Assembly: GCA_038247995.1 (NCBI GenBank)
Contig: JBBRUG010000367.1
Coordinates: forward strand, 1 to 5,501
From: JBBRUG01 sp038247995
GTDB taxonomy: Bacteria; Chloroflexota; Chloroflexia; Chloroflexales; Chloroflexaceae
Length of the DNA stretch: 5,501 nucleotides
Direction: 5' to 3'
Below, piece by piece: positions 1-5,501 of this stretch. A program made the translations under genes and the position numbers. How positions within the stretch are numbered: the stretch's first letter is position 1; each line of letters starts with the position of its first letter. Below the pieces are notes generated by a model. That model saw nothing but the letters and a program-made list of their open reading frames with translations. It did no database searches and had not been told where the DNA came from.

Positions 1-2
1 AC

Positions 3-303
3 CGACGACTGACGACTGACGACTGACGACCGACGACTGACGACCGACGACCGACGACTGACGACTGACGACTGACGACTGACGACTGACGACCGACGCC
101 TGACGACTGACGACTGACGACCGACGACTGACGCCTGACGACTGACGACCGACGCCTGCCGACTGACGACCGACGCCTGCCGACTGACGACCGACGACCG
201 ACGACTGACGACCGACGACTGACGACCGACGCCTGCCGACTGACGACCGACGACTGACGACTGCCGACTGACGACCGACGACCGACGACTGACGACCGAC
301 GAC
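3..303. repeat. 7-bp tandem array, consensus YGACGAC, 43 units
   Basis: An uninterrupted run of 43 heptamers in strict 7-bp register, followed by a partial TGA at 304-306. The commonest units are TGACGAC and CGACGAC; variants are CGACGCC, TGACGCC and TGCCGAC. The left half is nearly pure TGACGAC/CGACGAC. TGCCGAC appears only from 157 onward. A 21-bp higher-order block CGACGCC-TGCCGAC-TGACGAC recurs at 150-170, 171-191 and 227-247, which points to growth by slippage or unequal exchange with local homogenisation. Every plus-strand frame is closed by TGA and the minus strand has no start of its own, so I do not regard it as coding. The array probably continues beyond the left edge of the window, because base 1 already lies in its register. 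It sits about 45 bp upstream of the START pseudogene. Confidence 0.97.
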
Positions 304-347
304 TGAGTTTAGCGTTCAGCATCCTTTTTTACGTACAACTACACACC

Positions 348-1244
348 ATGCCCTTCATTCTTAACTAACGCCAGGTCAGCCTGCTGCTGATTGGTGGCAC
401 TACGATCCTTACGTTCATTGCGCTGATCTTCTATCTGATCAGCGGTACCTCACCGGCCGCTGTGTTGCCGACAGCCGCCGTAACTGTAACGGGAATTTCG
501 GCGGAAGTAGCCAAGACATTAATCGAGTTGGGCGTACCGCTTGGTGAACTGAATACGGCCGCCTCGCCGCAGGATGCACTGGATGCGGCGTAGGGGAATG
601 TGCGTGCCTAAGCCGGCTTCGTTGACAAACCCAACCCGAGTGGCCGAATTGCTTGCCCATCACGATGCACTTTTGCAACGCGCCGACTGGCGTCCGGCAC
701 AACAGCAGCCCGGCCTGGAGGCGTGGACGCTCCAGACAACGGCGCCAATCGCCTATGTGCGTTGTGCAGTGAAACTGGGCGTCGTTACGCCGGAGTTGGC
801 GCGTTACCTGATCGACGACATGCTCACGACCCTCGGCGAGTGGAACCCGATCTACACAAATGGGTGCGCCTTGCACGCCACCGCGCAAGCTCGGTTGTTG
901 CACCTCAGCTTTCGCGGCCCGGCCCCGCTCGGCGCCGCACGCGATAACCTGACCGCTGTAACTCGAGTTGATCGTCCTGGCGGCGAGGTAATCGAACTGA
1001 GCGAAGATGATCAGCACGCCGATGTTCCGCCGGAGCGCGGCGTTGTACACATGATGTTGCCCTTCGCCGCAAAGCAGATCGCGCCCTTGGGGCCGCACGC
1101 CTGCGTGTATAACGTGATCTGGCAAACCGATCCCGCTGGGATGATCGGGCGCTCACTACCACGTCCGCTGCTCGTGGGGCCGTGCTGAATGACCTGATTG
1201 GCGAGATTCGGCGGTTGCAGGTGCGGTTTGGGGTGAGCGGGTGA
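348..1244 (+). pseudogene. Broken gene for a membrane-anchored START-like (SRPBCC) lipid-binding protein
   Basis: The ATG at 348 opens a frame that stops after six codons (TAA 366-368), then continues in frame with RQVSLLLIGG and a hydrophobic segment ending FIALIFYLISG. This looks like an N-terminal membrane anchor (371-445), followed by a linker to a TAG at 591. The protein then continues one frame over, open up to 1188. That section carries the START pattern in order: AWTLQTTAPIAYVR, DDM plus EWNPIYTNG, ARDNLTAVTRV, a short HADVPPERGVV-type motif and WQTDPAG. Near 1150 it must return to the first frame, where TTTSAARGAVLNDLIGEIRR and the stop at 1242-1244 give a plausible C-terminal helix. 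A +1 and a -1 shift therefore cancel, and the ancestral gene would be about 298 residues. START domains bind lipids, sterols or polyketides in a hydrophobic pocket; the ligand here is unknown. No Shine-Dalgarno is visible before the ATG. Family call moderately sure; broken state well supported unless the reads contain errors. Confidence 0.7.
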
Positions 1245-1269
1245 GGCGGGTGAGGGGTAGATTGCGTCT

Positions 1270-2340
1270 TTACGCGGTGGTTTTAGCATCCAGGATTGCA
1301 TCCTGCACTGTATTCACGGTGATCTGCTCCATACAGATTGGTTGGGCGTAGCCAAGTGGGCAGGCGCCGAAGACGCCGCACGGGCTACATGCTACGCCGG
1401 CGCGGAGCACAATCTGGCGGGCAGGATCGCCCCATGGCCCAAAGCGCAGATGGTCGCTCGGGCCGTAGAGATGCACGGTCGGCACGCCCTGGCTGACGGC
1501 AAGGTGCAGCGGCCCGCTATCAACGCCCAACACGATTGCGGCGTGGGCGAGGAGTGCGGTTAGTTGCCCTGCGCTGGTCTGCCCGACGAGCATTTGAACC
1601 GGATTGTGCATTGCGCCGGCAATGGTGTTGACGAGATCCGCCTCGCCGGGGCCGCCGGTAAGCAATACGTGCCAGCCGGGTCGTGCGGCCAGCGTGTCGG
1701 CGACAGTAGCCCAGCGCTCGGGGAGCCAATGTTTGGTGGGGCCGCCGGTGCCGGGGTGGATCACGGCCAACTGGTTGTCAGGCGGCACATGGGTGGACAC
1801 CCATTGCTCAGCCCACGCGCGATCCACGGGCGGCGGGGTGTAACGTAGCGGCGGCGGCGGATCGAGCGTCGAGCCGGTAAGGGCGTTTATAAGCGCCAGA
1901 TTCTGCCGGGTGACGTGTTCGCGCGGATTGTAGGGCAAGGTGTGGGTGAGCAACAGGGCGACGCGGGGGTGAGCATGGCCGACGCGCACGGAGATACCGG
2001 CGAGGCGGGCGAGCCAGGCGCCCCACCAGTGATCATCGCGCAAGAGCAGCGCGGCATCGAAGCGCATTGGGCGCAGGAGCAGCGCGTAACGAAGAAGCGT
2101 GGCATACGGGCGCAAACGGGCGACGATCCCGCGCCGACGCAATGTACGTTCAAAGCCGGGGAAAGGCAACTCCAGCAACGCATCAAGGTCGGCGCTGCCG
2201 CGCCAGATCTGCGCCGCCCACGGCCCGACCAGGCCAACGATATGTGCGGTAGGCAGCGCGCTGCGGAGGGCGTGCAGGGCGGGCGTCGCGAGGAGTAGAT
2301 CGCCGAGATGATCGGGTTTGATCACCAGTATACGGTGCAT
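1270..2340 (-). CDS. Glycosyltransferase family 9 (ADP-heptose:LPS heptosyltransferase-like)
   Basis: A predicted 356-residue GT-B enzyme that transfers a sugar from a nucleotide donor to a cell-surface glycan or glycolipid. The N-terminus reads MHRILVIKPDHLGD, with Asp14 at the place of the catalytic Asp of WaaC/WaaF, followed by LLLATPALHALR. The C-terminal Rossmann half has HPGTGG (195-200) with Lys203, LLTGGPGE (226-233), and the donor-site motif DSGPLH (274-279) followed by GVPTVHLYGPSD. A cysteine cluster (Cys318, 321, 327, 336, ending CMEQIT) is typical of this family. Length matches the usual 330-370 residues. The frame stays open 38 codons further upstream, but that extension runs through the palindromic element and resembles nothing, and the family N-terminus starts at the ATG at 2340. 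No clear Shine-Dalgarno precedes it. Many Chloroflexota lack classical LPS, so the acceptor may be an exopolysaccharide, protein or glycolipid; heptose as donor sugar is not shown. Its stop lies 25 bp from the end of the convergent START pseudogene. Confidence 0.9.
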   Translation of the reverse strand: MHRILVIKPDHLGDLLLATPALHALRSALPTAHIVGLVGPWAAQIWRGSADLDALLELPFPGFERTLRRRGIVARLRPYATLLRYALLLRPMRFDAALLLRDDHWWGAWLARLAGISVRVGHAHPRVALLLTHTLPYNPREHVTRQNLALINALTGSTLDPPPPLRYTPPPVDRAWAEQWVSTHVPPDNQLAVIHPGTGGPTKHWLPERWATVADTLAARPGWHVLLTGGPGEADLVNTIAGAMHNPVQMLVGQTSAGQLTALLAHAAIVLGVDSGPLHLAVSQGVPTVHLYGPSDHLRFGPWGDPARQIVLRAGVACSPCGVFGACPLGYAQPICMEQITVNTVQDAILDAKTTA

Positions 2341-2353
2341 GAGTGCGCATAGG

Positions 2354-2490
2354 TGCGGGTGAAACGAGCTTAGAGCACTGAGCAAAATGACTGAGCCGCT
2401 GAGGCCACTGAACCGGGTAGCTCGCCGCGCTCGCGCCTGGTTGTGCAGGCTCAATCGATCTGAAAAATGCTGTAGCTCGTTTCACCCGCA
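2354..2490. repeat. 137-bp palindromic element with perfect 17-bp inverted ends (MITE-like)
   Basis: The left arm TGCGGGTGAAACGAGCT (2354-2370) is matched exactly by its reverse complement at 2474-2490. With one gap and one mismatch the similarity runs on to AGCA, about 23 bp per arm. A second inverted pair, TGAGCC (2392-2397) and GGCTCA (2448-2453), shares the same centre (about 2422), and AACC/GGTT (2411-2414, 2439-2442) lies inside that, so the whole piece could fold as one long hairpin. It fills nearly all of the 154-bp gap between the CpXC stop, only 4 bp away, and the GT9 start. No open reading frame of its own, no transposase and no convincing target-site duplication is visible. It could be a small non-autonomous mobile element, a relic of one, or a structured intergenic RNA; the 103-nt spacer and lack of a U-tract make a simple terminator unlikely. 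Confidence 0.75.
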
Positions 2491-2494
2491 TTGA

Positions 2495-3814
2495 TCAGAA
2501 CAGCATGGCGCCTGACTCACGGGCGAGCTGGCGCAAGCGATCGGCGATCGGCTTGTTGGAGAGCTTTTCTTCCTGATCGGCGAGTTCATTCAGGCGTCGC
2601 ACGAGGTCGGGCGTGATTTTAGCGAAATTCTTGCGCAGCATGCGGGTTGCATCGGTGGGCGTTTCGGCGAGCAGCAGCTCATTAATGAAGCGCTCTTCAG
2701 GCGTCATCCGATCCTGAATGATGCCCACAGCCGTTTCGCCCAGTGCCTCAAGCATCTGCACGATCTCGGCTTGCCCGGCGCGCTGCGCGGCGCCCGCATT
2801 GGCCGAGAGGATCATCATAAAAGTCTCATCAACTTGATCGGCGTGTTCGCGCAGGGCGGCGTGCGGATCGGGCGTATTCATCACCGTGCGCAGCAGATCG
2901 TTGGCGGCCTCGAAGAGCGCCTGAGCCTGCTGGTCGAGATCTTCGACAATCGCGAGGATGCGCGTGCGGCGCTCGGTGAGTGTGTCGGCCGTAGCCTGAT
3001 CACCGGCGGCCTCGGCAGCCTCGATCTGTTCCGTCCAGGCGGAAAAAAAGCCATAATCGATCAGCGGGCGCAACCCAGCTACGGCCAGTTCCAGTTCGTC
3101 GTCGGCAACCTCGCGCAAGCGCGCCAGCGCCGCAGCCAACTCCTCGGCATCGGCCGCATCAGCCTCAGGCGCCTCACTACCATCGATCAGGTCGGCCAGG
3201 CGCTGCTGAAGCTGTTCCAGCACCTCACGCGAGCCGTCGCGGCCGGGCGGCGCAGACTGCACAAAGGCGTTGAGCGTTGCAAAGAGCTCCGGCGTCAGAT
3301 CATCCTTGTGGGTTTCCAGCGCAGCGGCGAACGCTTCTTCGCTCTCCATCGCCCCAGCTAAGGCACTGATTACCTCAACCTGACGACGCTGGACGTCGAG
3401 CATCTCACGGCTAATGCCATCGGCCTCCAGGATGGTGTCGAGCAACGACGGCAAGGTGAGGAAACGCCGTGGGTTGAGCAAATAGGCCCGTGGCGCCGCG
3501 GCGGGCAGGCTGCGAATGATGAAGGTCGTCGCCTCGCCGATAAAGCGTTCCTGCTCTTCGGGGCGCGCGTTCAACTCCTGCGGAAAGTAGACCAGACAGA
3601 GCTGCTTGTTCGCATCGTGATACACGATCGGCGCGCTGAGCATGCTGGCCGTGCTGCAGTTCGGGCAGACTGCAACATTCAACTGGCCGCTGAGCAACGC
3701 AGCCTTTAAATCGGGCTGGTCGGTCACATCAACCAGGGTGTACACGCCAGTGCGAAAGGGCGTGCCGCAGCTTGGGCACGTCAGTTGCACGGGCTGAGGC
3801 GCAACTGGGGGCAT
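2495..3814 (-). CDS. CpXC-domain protein with long helical C-terminal region, function unknown
   Basis: A 439-residue acidic, probably cytoplasmic protein with no signal peptide or membrane span. The N-terminus carries two zinc-ribbon-like pairs, CPSC (Cys13, Cys16) and CPNC (Cys50, Cys53), followed by a strand-rich stretch, LSAPIVYHDANKQLCLVYFPQE (59-80, read as several short strands). This is the architecture of the CpXC domain (Pfam PF14353), which is uncharacterised; metal binding by the four cysteines is inferred. From about residue 85 the protein is nearly all predicted helix, with an acidic Ala/Glu-rich stretch (about 205-245), Gln/Glu/Ala-rich helices that could form coiled coil (260-310), and a conserved-looking end EERFINELLLAE plus ELADQEEKLSNKPIADRLRQL. 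I chose the ATG at 3814 over one nine codons upstream because GGAGAG lies 4 nt before it and the CpXC domain follows directly. It has its own promoter and may read through the palindromic element into GT9. Confidence 0.85.
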   Translation of the reverse strand: MPPVAPQPVQLTCPSCGTPFRTGVYTLVDVTDQPDLKAALLSGQLNVAVCPNCSTASMLSAPIVYHDANKQLCLVYFPQELNARPEEQERFIGEATTFIIRSLPAAAPRAYLLNPRRFLTLPSLLDTILEADGISREMLDVQRRQVEVISALAGAMESEEAFAAALETHKDDLTPELFATLNAFVQSAPPGRDGSREVLEQLQQRLADLIDGSEAPEADAADAEELAAALARLREVADDELELAVAGLRPLIDYGFFSAWTEQIEAAEAAGDQATADTLTERRTRILAIVEDLDQQAQALFEAANDLLRTVMNTPDPHAALREHADQVDETFMMILSANAGAAQRAGQAEIVQMLEALGETAVGIIQDRMTPEERFINELLLAETPTDATRMLRKNFAKITPDLVRRLNELADQEEKLSNKPIADRLRQLARESGAMLF

Positions 3815-3818
3815 AATA

Positions 3819-3824
3819 CTCTCC
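3819..3824 (-). promoter_or_regulatory. Ribosome binding site deciding the CpXC start
   Basis: On the minus strand GGAGAG is followed by the 4-nt spacer TATT and the ATG at 3814. The alternative ATG at 3841 has no comparable purine-rich site, so the shorter protein is preferred. Confidence 0.7.
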
Positions 3825-3881
3825 AGCGCGGCAGGCGGCAATATTCCGGCGTACCGCAGTATCGTTCTTCGCTAAGGGCTG

Positions 3882-3890
3882 ATTATACCA
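3882..3890 (-). promoter_or_regulatory. Extended -10 promoter of the CpXC gene
   Basis: The minus strand reads TGGTATAAT, a perfect TATAAT with the TGn extension. A start of transcription near 3875 would give a leader of about 60 nt before the ATG at 3814. The -35 region (about 3904-3910, CCCGCC on the minus strand) does not match TTGACA, as is common when an extended -10 is present. The 8-bp array begins exactly at this -35 position, so the array forms the upstream flank of the promoter. Confidence 0.6.
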
Positions 3891-3908
3891 GAGTGAAGGG
3901 GTGAGGCG

Positions 3909-4124
3909 GGAACAAAGGAACCAGGGAACCAGGGAACCAGGGAACCAGGGAACCAGGGAACCAGGGAACCAGAGAACAAAGGAACCAGGGAACCAGAGAA
4001 CATAGGAACCAGGGAACCAGGGAACCAGAGAACCAGGGAACCAGGGAACCAGAGAACCAGGGAACCAGAGAACCAGAGAACTAGGGAACACAGGAACACA
4101 GGAACACAGGAACAAAAGAACAAA
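3909..4124. repeat. 8-bp tandem array, consensus RGAACCAG, 27 units
   Basis: Twenty-seven octamers in unbroken register between the methyltransferase and CpXC genes. The interior is mainly GGAACCAG with AGAACCAG variants; the two edges and two interior positions carry a different form (GGAACAAA at 3909 and 4109, AGAACAAA at 3973 and 4117, AGAACATA at 3997, GGAACACA at 4085, 4093 and 4101). The run of perfect units at 3917-3972 gives plus-strand GGG tracts every 8 bp separated by AACCA. The minus strand has no stop in any frame and reads as repeating LVPWFPGS, which yields long spurious open frames; none has gene-like sequence outside the array, so I treat the array as non-coding. Confidence 0.97.
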
Positions 4125-4130
4125 GCCCGA

Positions 4131-4172
4131 CTGCCGCCTGCGTCCTGCCGCCTGCGTCCTGCCGCCTGCCTT
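4131..4172. repeat. 7-bp tandem array, CTGCCGC/CTGCGTC alternating, 6 units
   Basis: Units in order are CTGCCGC, CTGCGTC, CTGCCGC, CTGCGTC, CTGCCGC and CTGCCTT, so the true period is a 14-bp pair. The array ends at 4172, directly against the methyltransferase stop codon at 4173-4175, and is separated from the 8-bp array by only six bases. It shares the 7-bp period and an 8-mer (CGCCTGCC) with variant units of the large array at 3-303, which suggests, without proving, a common origin. Confidence 0.9.
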
Positions 4173-4802
4173 CTACGCGCGCCGGCCCACCACAGCAAAA
4201 AGTGGATCGCTGAGCCAGCGGTTGGGCGATCGATCGAGGCTGCGGATATCGGTGAAGGCGCCGGAATGCTCGAAGTAGCGTTGAACCAGCGTTGCATGCT
4301 GATTGTCGCCGGTAGTGACCCAGATATGCACCGCCTTGCTGGGGAAGCAGCGATTGGAGAAGGTAACGATAAAGGGCGCCCCTGGCTTCAGCACCCGCCC
4401 GACTTCGGCGAAGACGGCGACGGGTTGGGTGAGGTACTGAACGGAAACCGTGCAAACAGCACCGTCGAAACTGGCAGCGTCAAAGGGCAACACCGGGTTC
4501 TCATTCAGGTCTTGCACCAGATACTCGTCGAGTTGTTCGTTCAGGCGCATTTCATCTTCATTCATGCCCAGGCCAACCAGCCGGCTAACGGGCAGATCGG
4601 CGGGAACGTGGCTCACATAGCTGCTCATTAAATCGAGTACCTGGCCATTCGGCGGCAACTCCTCGCGAAATAAGCGCTGCACAGCCGCACATGCCTGCTC
4701 ATCGATATGCGCAGTGAGCCGCGGGTAACGATAAAAATCGTGGTCATCGCTCTCGTCGTAGCGCCGGAAATAGTTTGCTGGAAAGGCGTTTTCGGGACGC
4801 AC
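4173..4802 (-). CDS. SAM-dependent methyltransferase, class I, Methyltransf_11-like
   Basis: A predicted 209-residue soluble enzyme. A leading segment holds FYRYPRLTAHID (23-34), then the Rossmann core: VLDLMSSYVSHVP (55-67) at the SAM-binding motif I position, VGLGMNEDEM (76-85) at motif II, QDLN plus LPFDAASFDGAVC (97-117) at the post-I/motif IV position, and EVGRVLKPGAPFIVTFSNR (133-151) as the conserved helix and strand. The tail has RSLDRSPNRWLSDPLFAVV. Motif I is odd: the Asp is present but the usual glycine-rich loop is replaced by LMSSYVSH. I recall similar DLMSS methyltransferases from cyanobacteria and Chloroflexota, whose substrate I do not know. The start is GTG 4802; an in-frame GTG two codons earlier overlaps the Shine-Dalgarno itself. 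Unlike its neighbours it is followed immediately by repeats rather than by a terminator hairpin. Confidence 0.87.
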   Translation of the reverse strand: MRPENAFPANYFRRYDESDDHDFYRYPRLTAHIDEQACAAVQRLFREELPPNGQVLDLMSSYVSHVPADLPVSRLVGLGMNEDEMRLNEQLDEYLVQDLNENPVLPFDAASFDGAVCTVSVQYLTQPVAVFAEVGRVLKPGAPFIVTFSNRCFPSKAVHIWVTTGDNQHATLVQRYFEHSGAFTDIRSLDRSPNRWLSDPLFAVVGRRA

Positions 4803-4807
4803 TTGCA

Positions 4808-4813
4808 CCTCCC
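4808..4813 (-). promoter_or_regulatory. Ribosome binding site deciding the methyltransferase GTG start
   Basis: Minus-strand GGGAGG is followed by TGCAA and the GTG at 4802, a 5-nt spacing. The other in-frame GTG at 4808 lies inside the site with no spacing, so it is unlikely to be used. Confidence 0.7.
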
Positions 4814-4848
4814 TCTGGACGACTCGGGCTCGCGCGCCTACTGTCGTG

Positions 4849-4863
4849 ATTGTACGTTAACGT
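4849..4863 (-). promoter_or_regulatory. Possible methyltransferase promoter with overlapping palindrome
   Basis: Minus-strand TACAAT (4849-4854) is a fair -10 box about 47 nt before the GTG start. It overlaps by one base a perfect 10-bp palindrome ACGTTAACGT (4854-4863), which could be a repressor site. No convincing -35 is seen, so both calls are tentative. Confidence 0.3.
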
Positions 4864-4944
4864 GGTGGGGTTGCCGGTTGTTACAGCTTCGCTGCAATCC
4901 TGGGCGCACCATTCCCAGCGCGAACCAAGTCCTAGAATTCCTGA

Positions 4945-4950
4945 TATAGT
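4945..4950 (+). promoter_or_regulatory. Possible -10 box of the quinone oxidoreductase gene
   Basis: TATAGT lies in an AT-rich patch (4932-4955) in otherwise GC-rich DNA, about 68 bp before the ATG at 5018. No good -35 stands 16-18 bp upstream. The register is uncertain because a second TATAG overlaps at 4950. Confidence 0.3.
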
Positions 4951-4970
4951 ATAGGCTCAGTTTTGATCCG

Positions 4971-4986
4971 GGCGCAAGGGTGCGCC
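4971..4986 (+). other. Small hairpin in the leader of the oxidoreductase gene
   Basis: GGCGCA (4971-4976) and TGCGCC (4981-4986) form a 6-bp GC-rich stem with loop AGGG, between the candidate promoter and the ribosome binding site. No U-tract follows, so it is not a terminator. It could stabilise the mRNA end or have no role. Confidence 0.4.
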
Positions 4987-5017
4987 GGGCGACACGAGCT
5001 GAGCAGGAGAGGAAGCG

Positions 5018-5501
5018 ATGCAAGCTGTACGCGTTCACGAGACCGGCGGGCCGGAACAAATGCGCTTTGAGGATGCCCCGATGCCCGAGCCGGCGCAGGG
5101 CCAGGTGCGGGTGCAGGTAGCGGCCTGTGGCCTGAACTATATCGACACGTACCACCGCACCGGGCTGTATCCGCAGCCGATGCCCTTTACGCCGGGGCTA
5201 GAATTCGCCGGCGTGATCGATACCCTTGGGCCGGGTGTGACCGACTGGAAGATCGGCGATCGGGTCGCAACGGCGTCGGGCATTGGCGGCTATGCGCAGT
5301 TCGCCCTCGCCCCAGCCGATAAGATCGTGCGCGTGCCGGAAGATGTGGAGCTCGATCTGGCGGCGGCGCTGATGCTCCAGGGTATGACGGCGCATTACCT
5401 CGCCTTCAGCACCTACCCGCTCAAGGCGGGCGACACCTGCCTGATCCATGCGGCGGCGGGCGGCGTGGGCCTGCTGCTGGTGCAGATCGCCAAGCGGGCT
5501 G
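5018..5501 (+). CDS. NAD(P)H:quinone oxidoreductase, zeta-crystallin type (partial, 3' end outside window)
   Basis: The first 161 codons of an MDR-superfamily enzyme that reduces quinones one electron at a time with NADPH; full-length members have about 325 residues. Visible marks are MQAVRVHETGGPE (1-13), the GroES-like catalytic half with CGLNYIDTYHRTGLYP (37-52) and PGLEFAGVI (59-67), VTDWKIGDRV (74-83), QGMTAHYLA (121-129), and the start of the nucleotide-binding fold IHAAAGGVGLLLVQIAK (143-159). The NYIDTYHRTGLYP block is characteristic of the QOR branch; the catalytic zinc ligands of alcohol dehydrogenases are absent there. It starts at the ATG preceded by AGGAGAGG (5005-5012). The gene is divergent from the methyltransferase. 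A general quinone or enone reductase role is likely; the physiological substrate cannot be read from the sequence. Confidence 0.92.
   Translation, partial: MQAVRVHETGGPEQMRFEDAPMPEPAQGQVRVQVAACGLNYIDTYHRTGLYPQPMPFTPGLEFAGVIDTLGPGVTDWKIGDRVATASGIGGYAQFALAPADKIVRVPEDVELDLAAALMLQGMTAHYLAFSTYPLKAGDTCLIHAAAGGVGLLLVQIAKRA

Noticed and set aside
3..303. CRISPR array
   Set aside because: Units are 7 bp with no spacers between them and no cas genes are near; it is a simple tandem repeat.
439..1125. 228-residue minus-strand open frame opposite the START pseudogene
   Set aside because: Its sequence resembles no protein, is Arg/His-rich as expected of an antisense shadow, and the plus strand carries recognisable START motifs.
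1239..1250. 12-mer GGGTGAGGCGGG shared with 3899-3910
   Set aside because: One shared GC-rich 12-mer in 5.5 kb is close to chance expectation and shows no further similarity around it.
1264..1275. GCGT-CTTT-ACGC hairpin at the GT9 stop as a terminator
   Set aside because: Only a 4-bp stem with no T-tract on either side.
2341..2454. 38-residue N-terminal extension of the GT9 frame
   Set aside because: It translates through the palindromic element; the family N-terminus aligns with the ATG at 2340.
2771..3361. 196-residue plus-strand open frame opposite the CpXC gene
   Set aside because: Antisense shadow of a GC-rich gene; the minus strand has the CpXC cysteine motifs, a ribosome binding site and a promoter.
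3729..4297. Long minus-strand open frames rich in repeating LVPWFPGS through the 8-bp array
   Set aside because: The 8-bp unit has no stop in any minus frame, so any flanking ATG gives a long frame; outside the array these frames only overlap the CpXC and methyltransferase genes in the wrong frame.

Overview
The window looks like chromosomal DNA of a filamentous member of the Chloroflexota (Roseiflexus/Kouleothrix-like). This rests on GC-rich codon use, a long protein headed by a CpXC domain, and short-period tandem arrays packed between genes. The assignment is inferred from gene content and style; no marker gene is present.

Layout: bases 3-303 are a tandem array of a 7-bp unit (43 copies). 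Next comes a decayed plus-strand gene (348-1244) for a membrane-anchored START-like lipid-binding protein, broken by a nonsense codon and two opposite frameshifts. It converges, 25 bp away, on a minus-strand GT9/heptosyltransferase-like gene (1270-2340). A 137-bp palindromic element (2354-2490) with perfect 17-bp inverted ends fills almost the whole gap to the next minus-strand gene, a 439-residue CpXC-domain protein (2495-3814). Upstream of that lie an extended -10 promoter, a 27-copy 8-bp array (3909-4124) and a 6-copy 7-bp array (4131-4172). The latter ends exactly at the stop codon of a minus-strand SAM-dependent methyltransferase (4173-4802). A 215-bp divergent intergenic region leads to a plus-strand quinone oxidoreductase (zeta-crystallin-like) gene that runs off the window at 5501.

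The genes do not form an obvious pathway. A glycosyltransferase, a START-like remnant, a small-molecule methyltransferase and a quinone reductase could each touch lipid, glycan or quinone chemistry, but the spacing argues for separate transcription units, except possibly CpXC-GT9. The striking part is the non-coding content: every gene junction except the convergent one and the divergent promoter region is occupied by an array or palindromic element. I see no CRISPR array, tRNA, rRNA, recognisable transposase or defence system.
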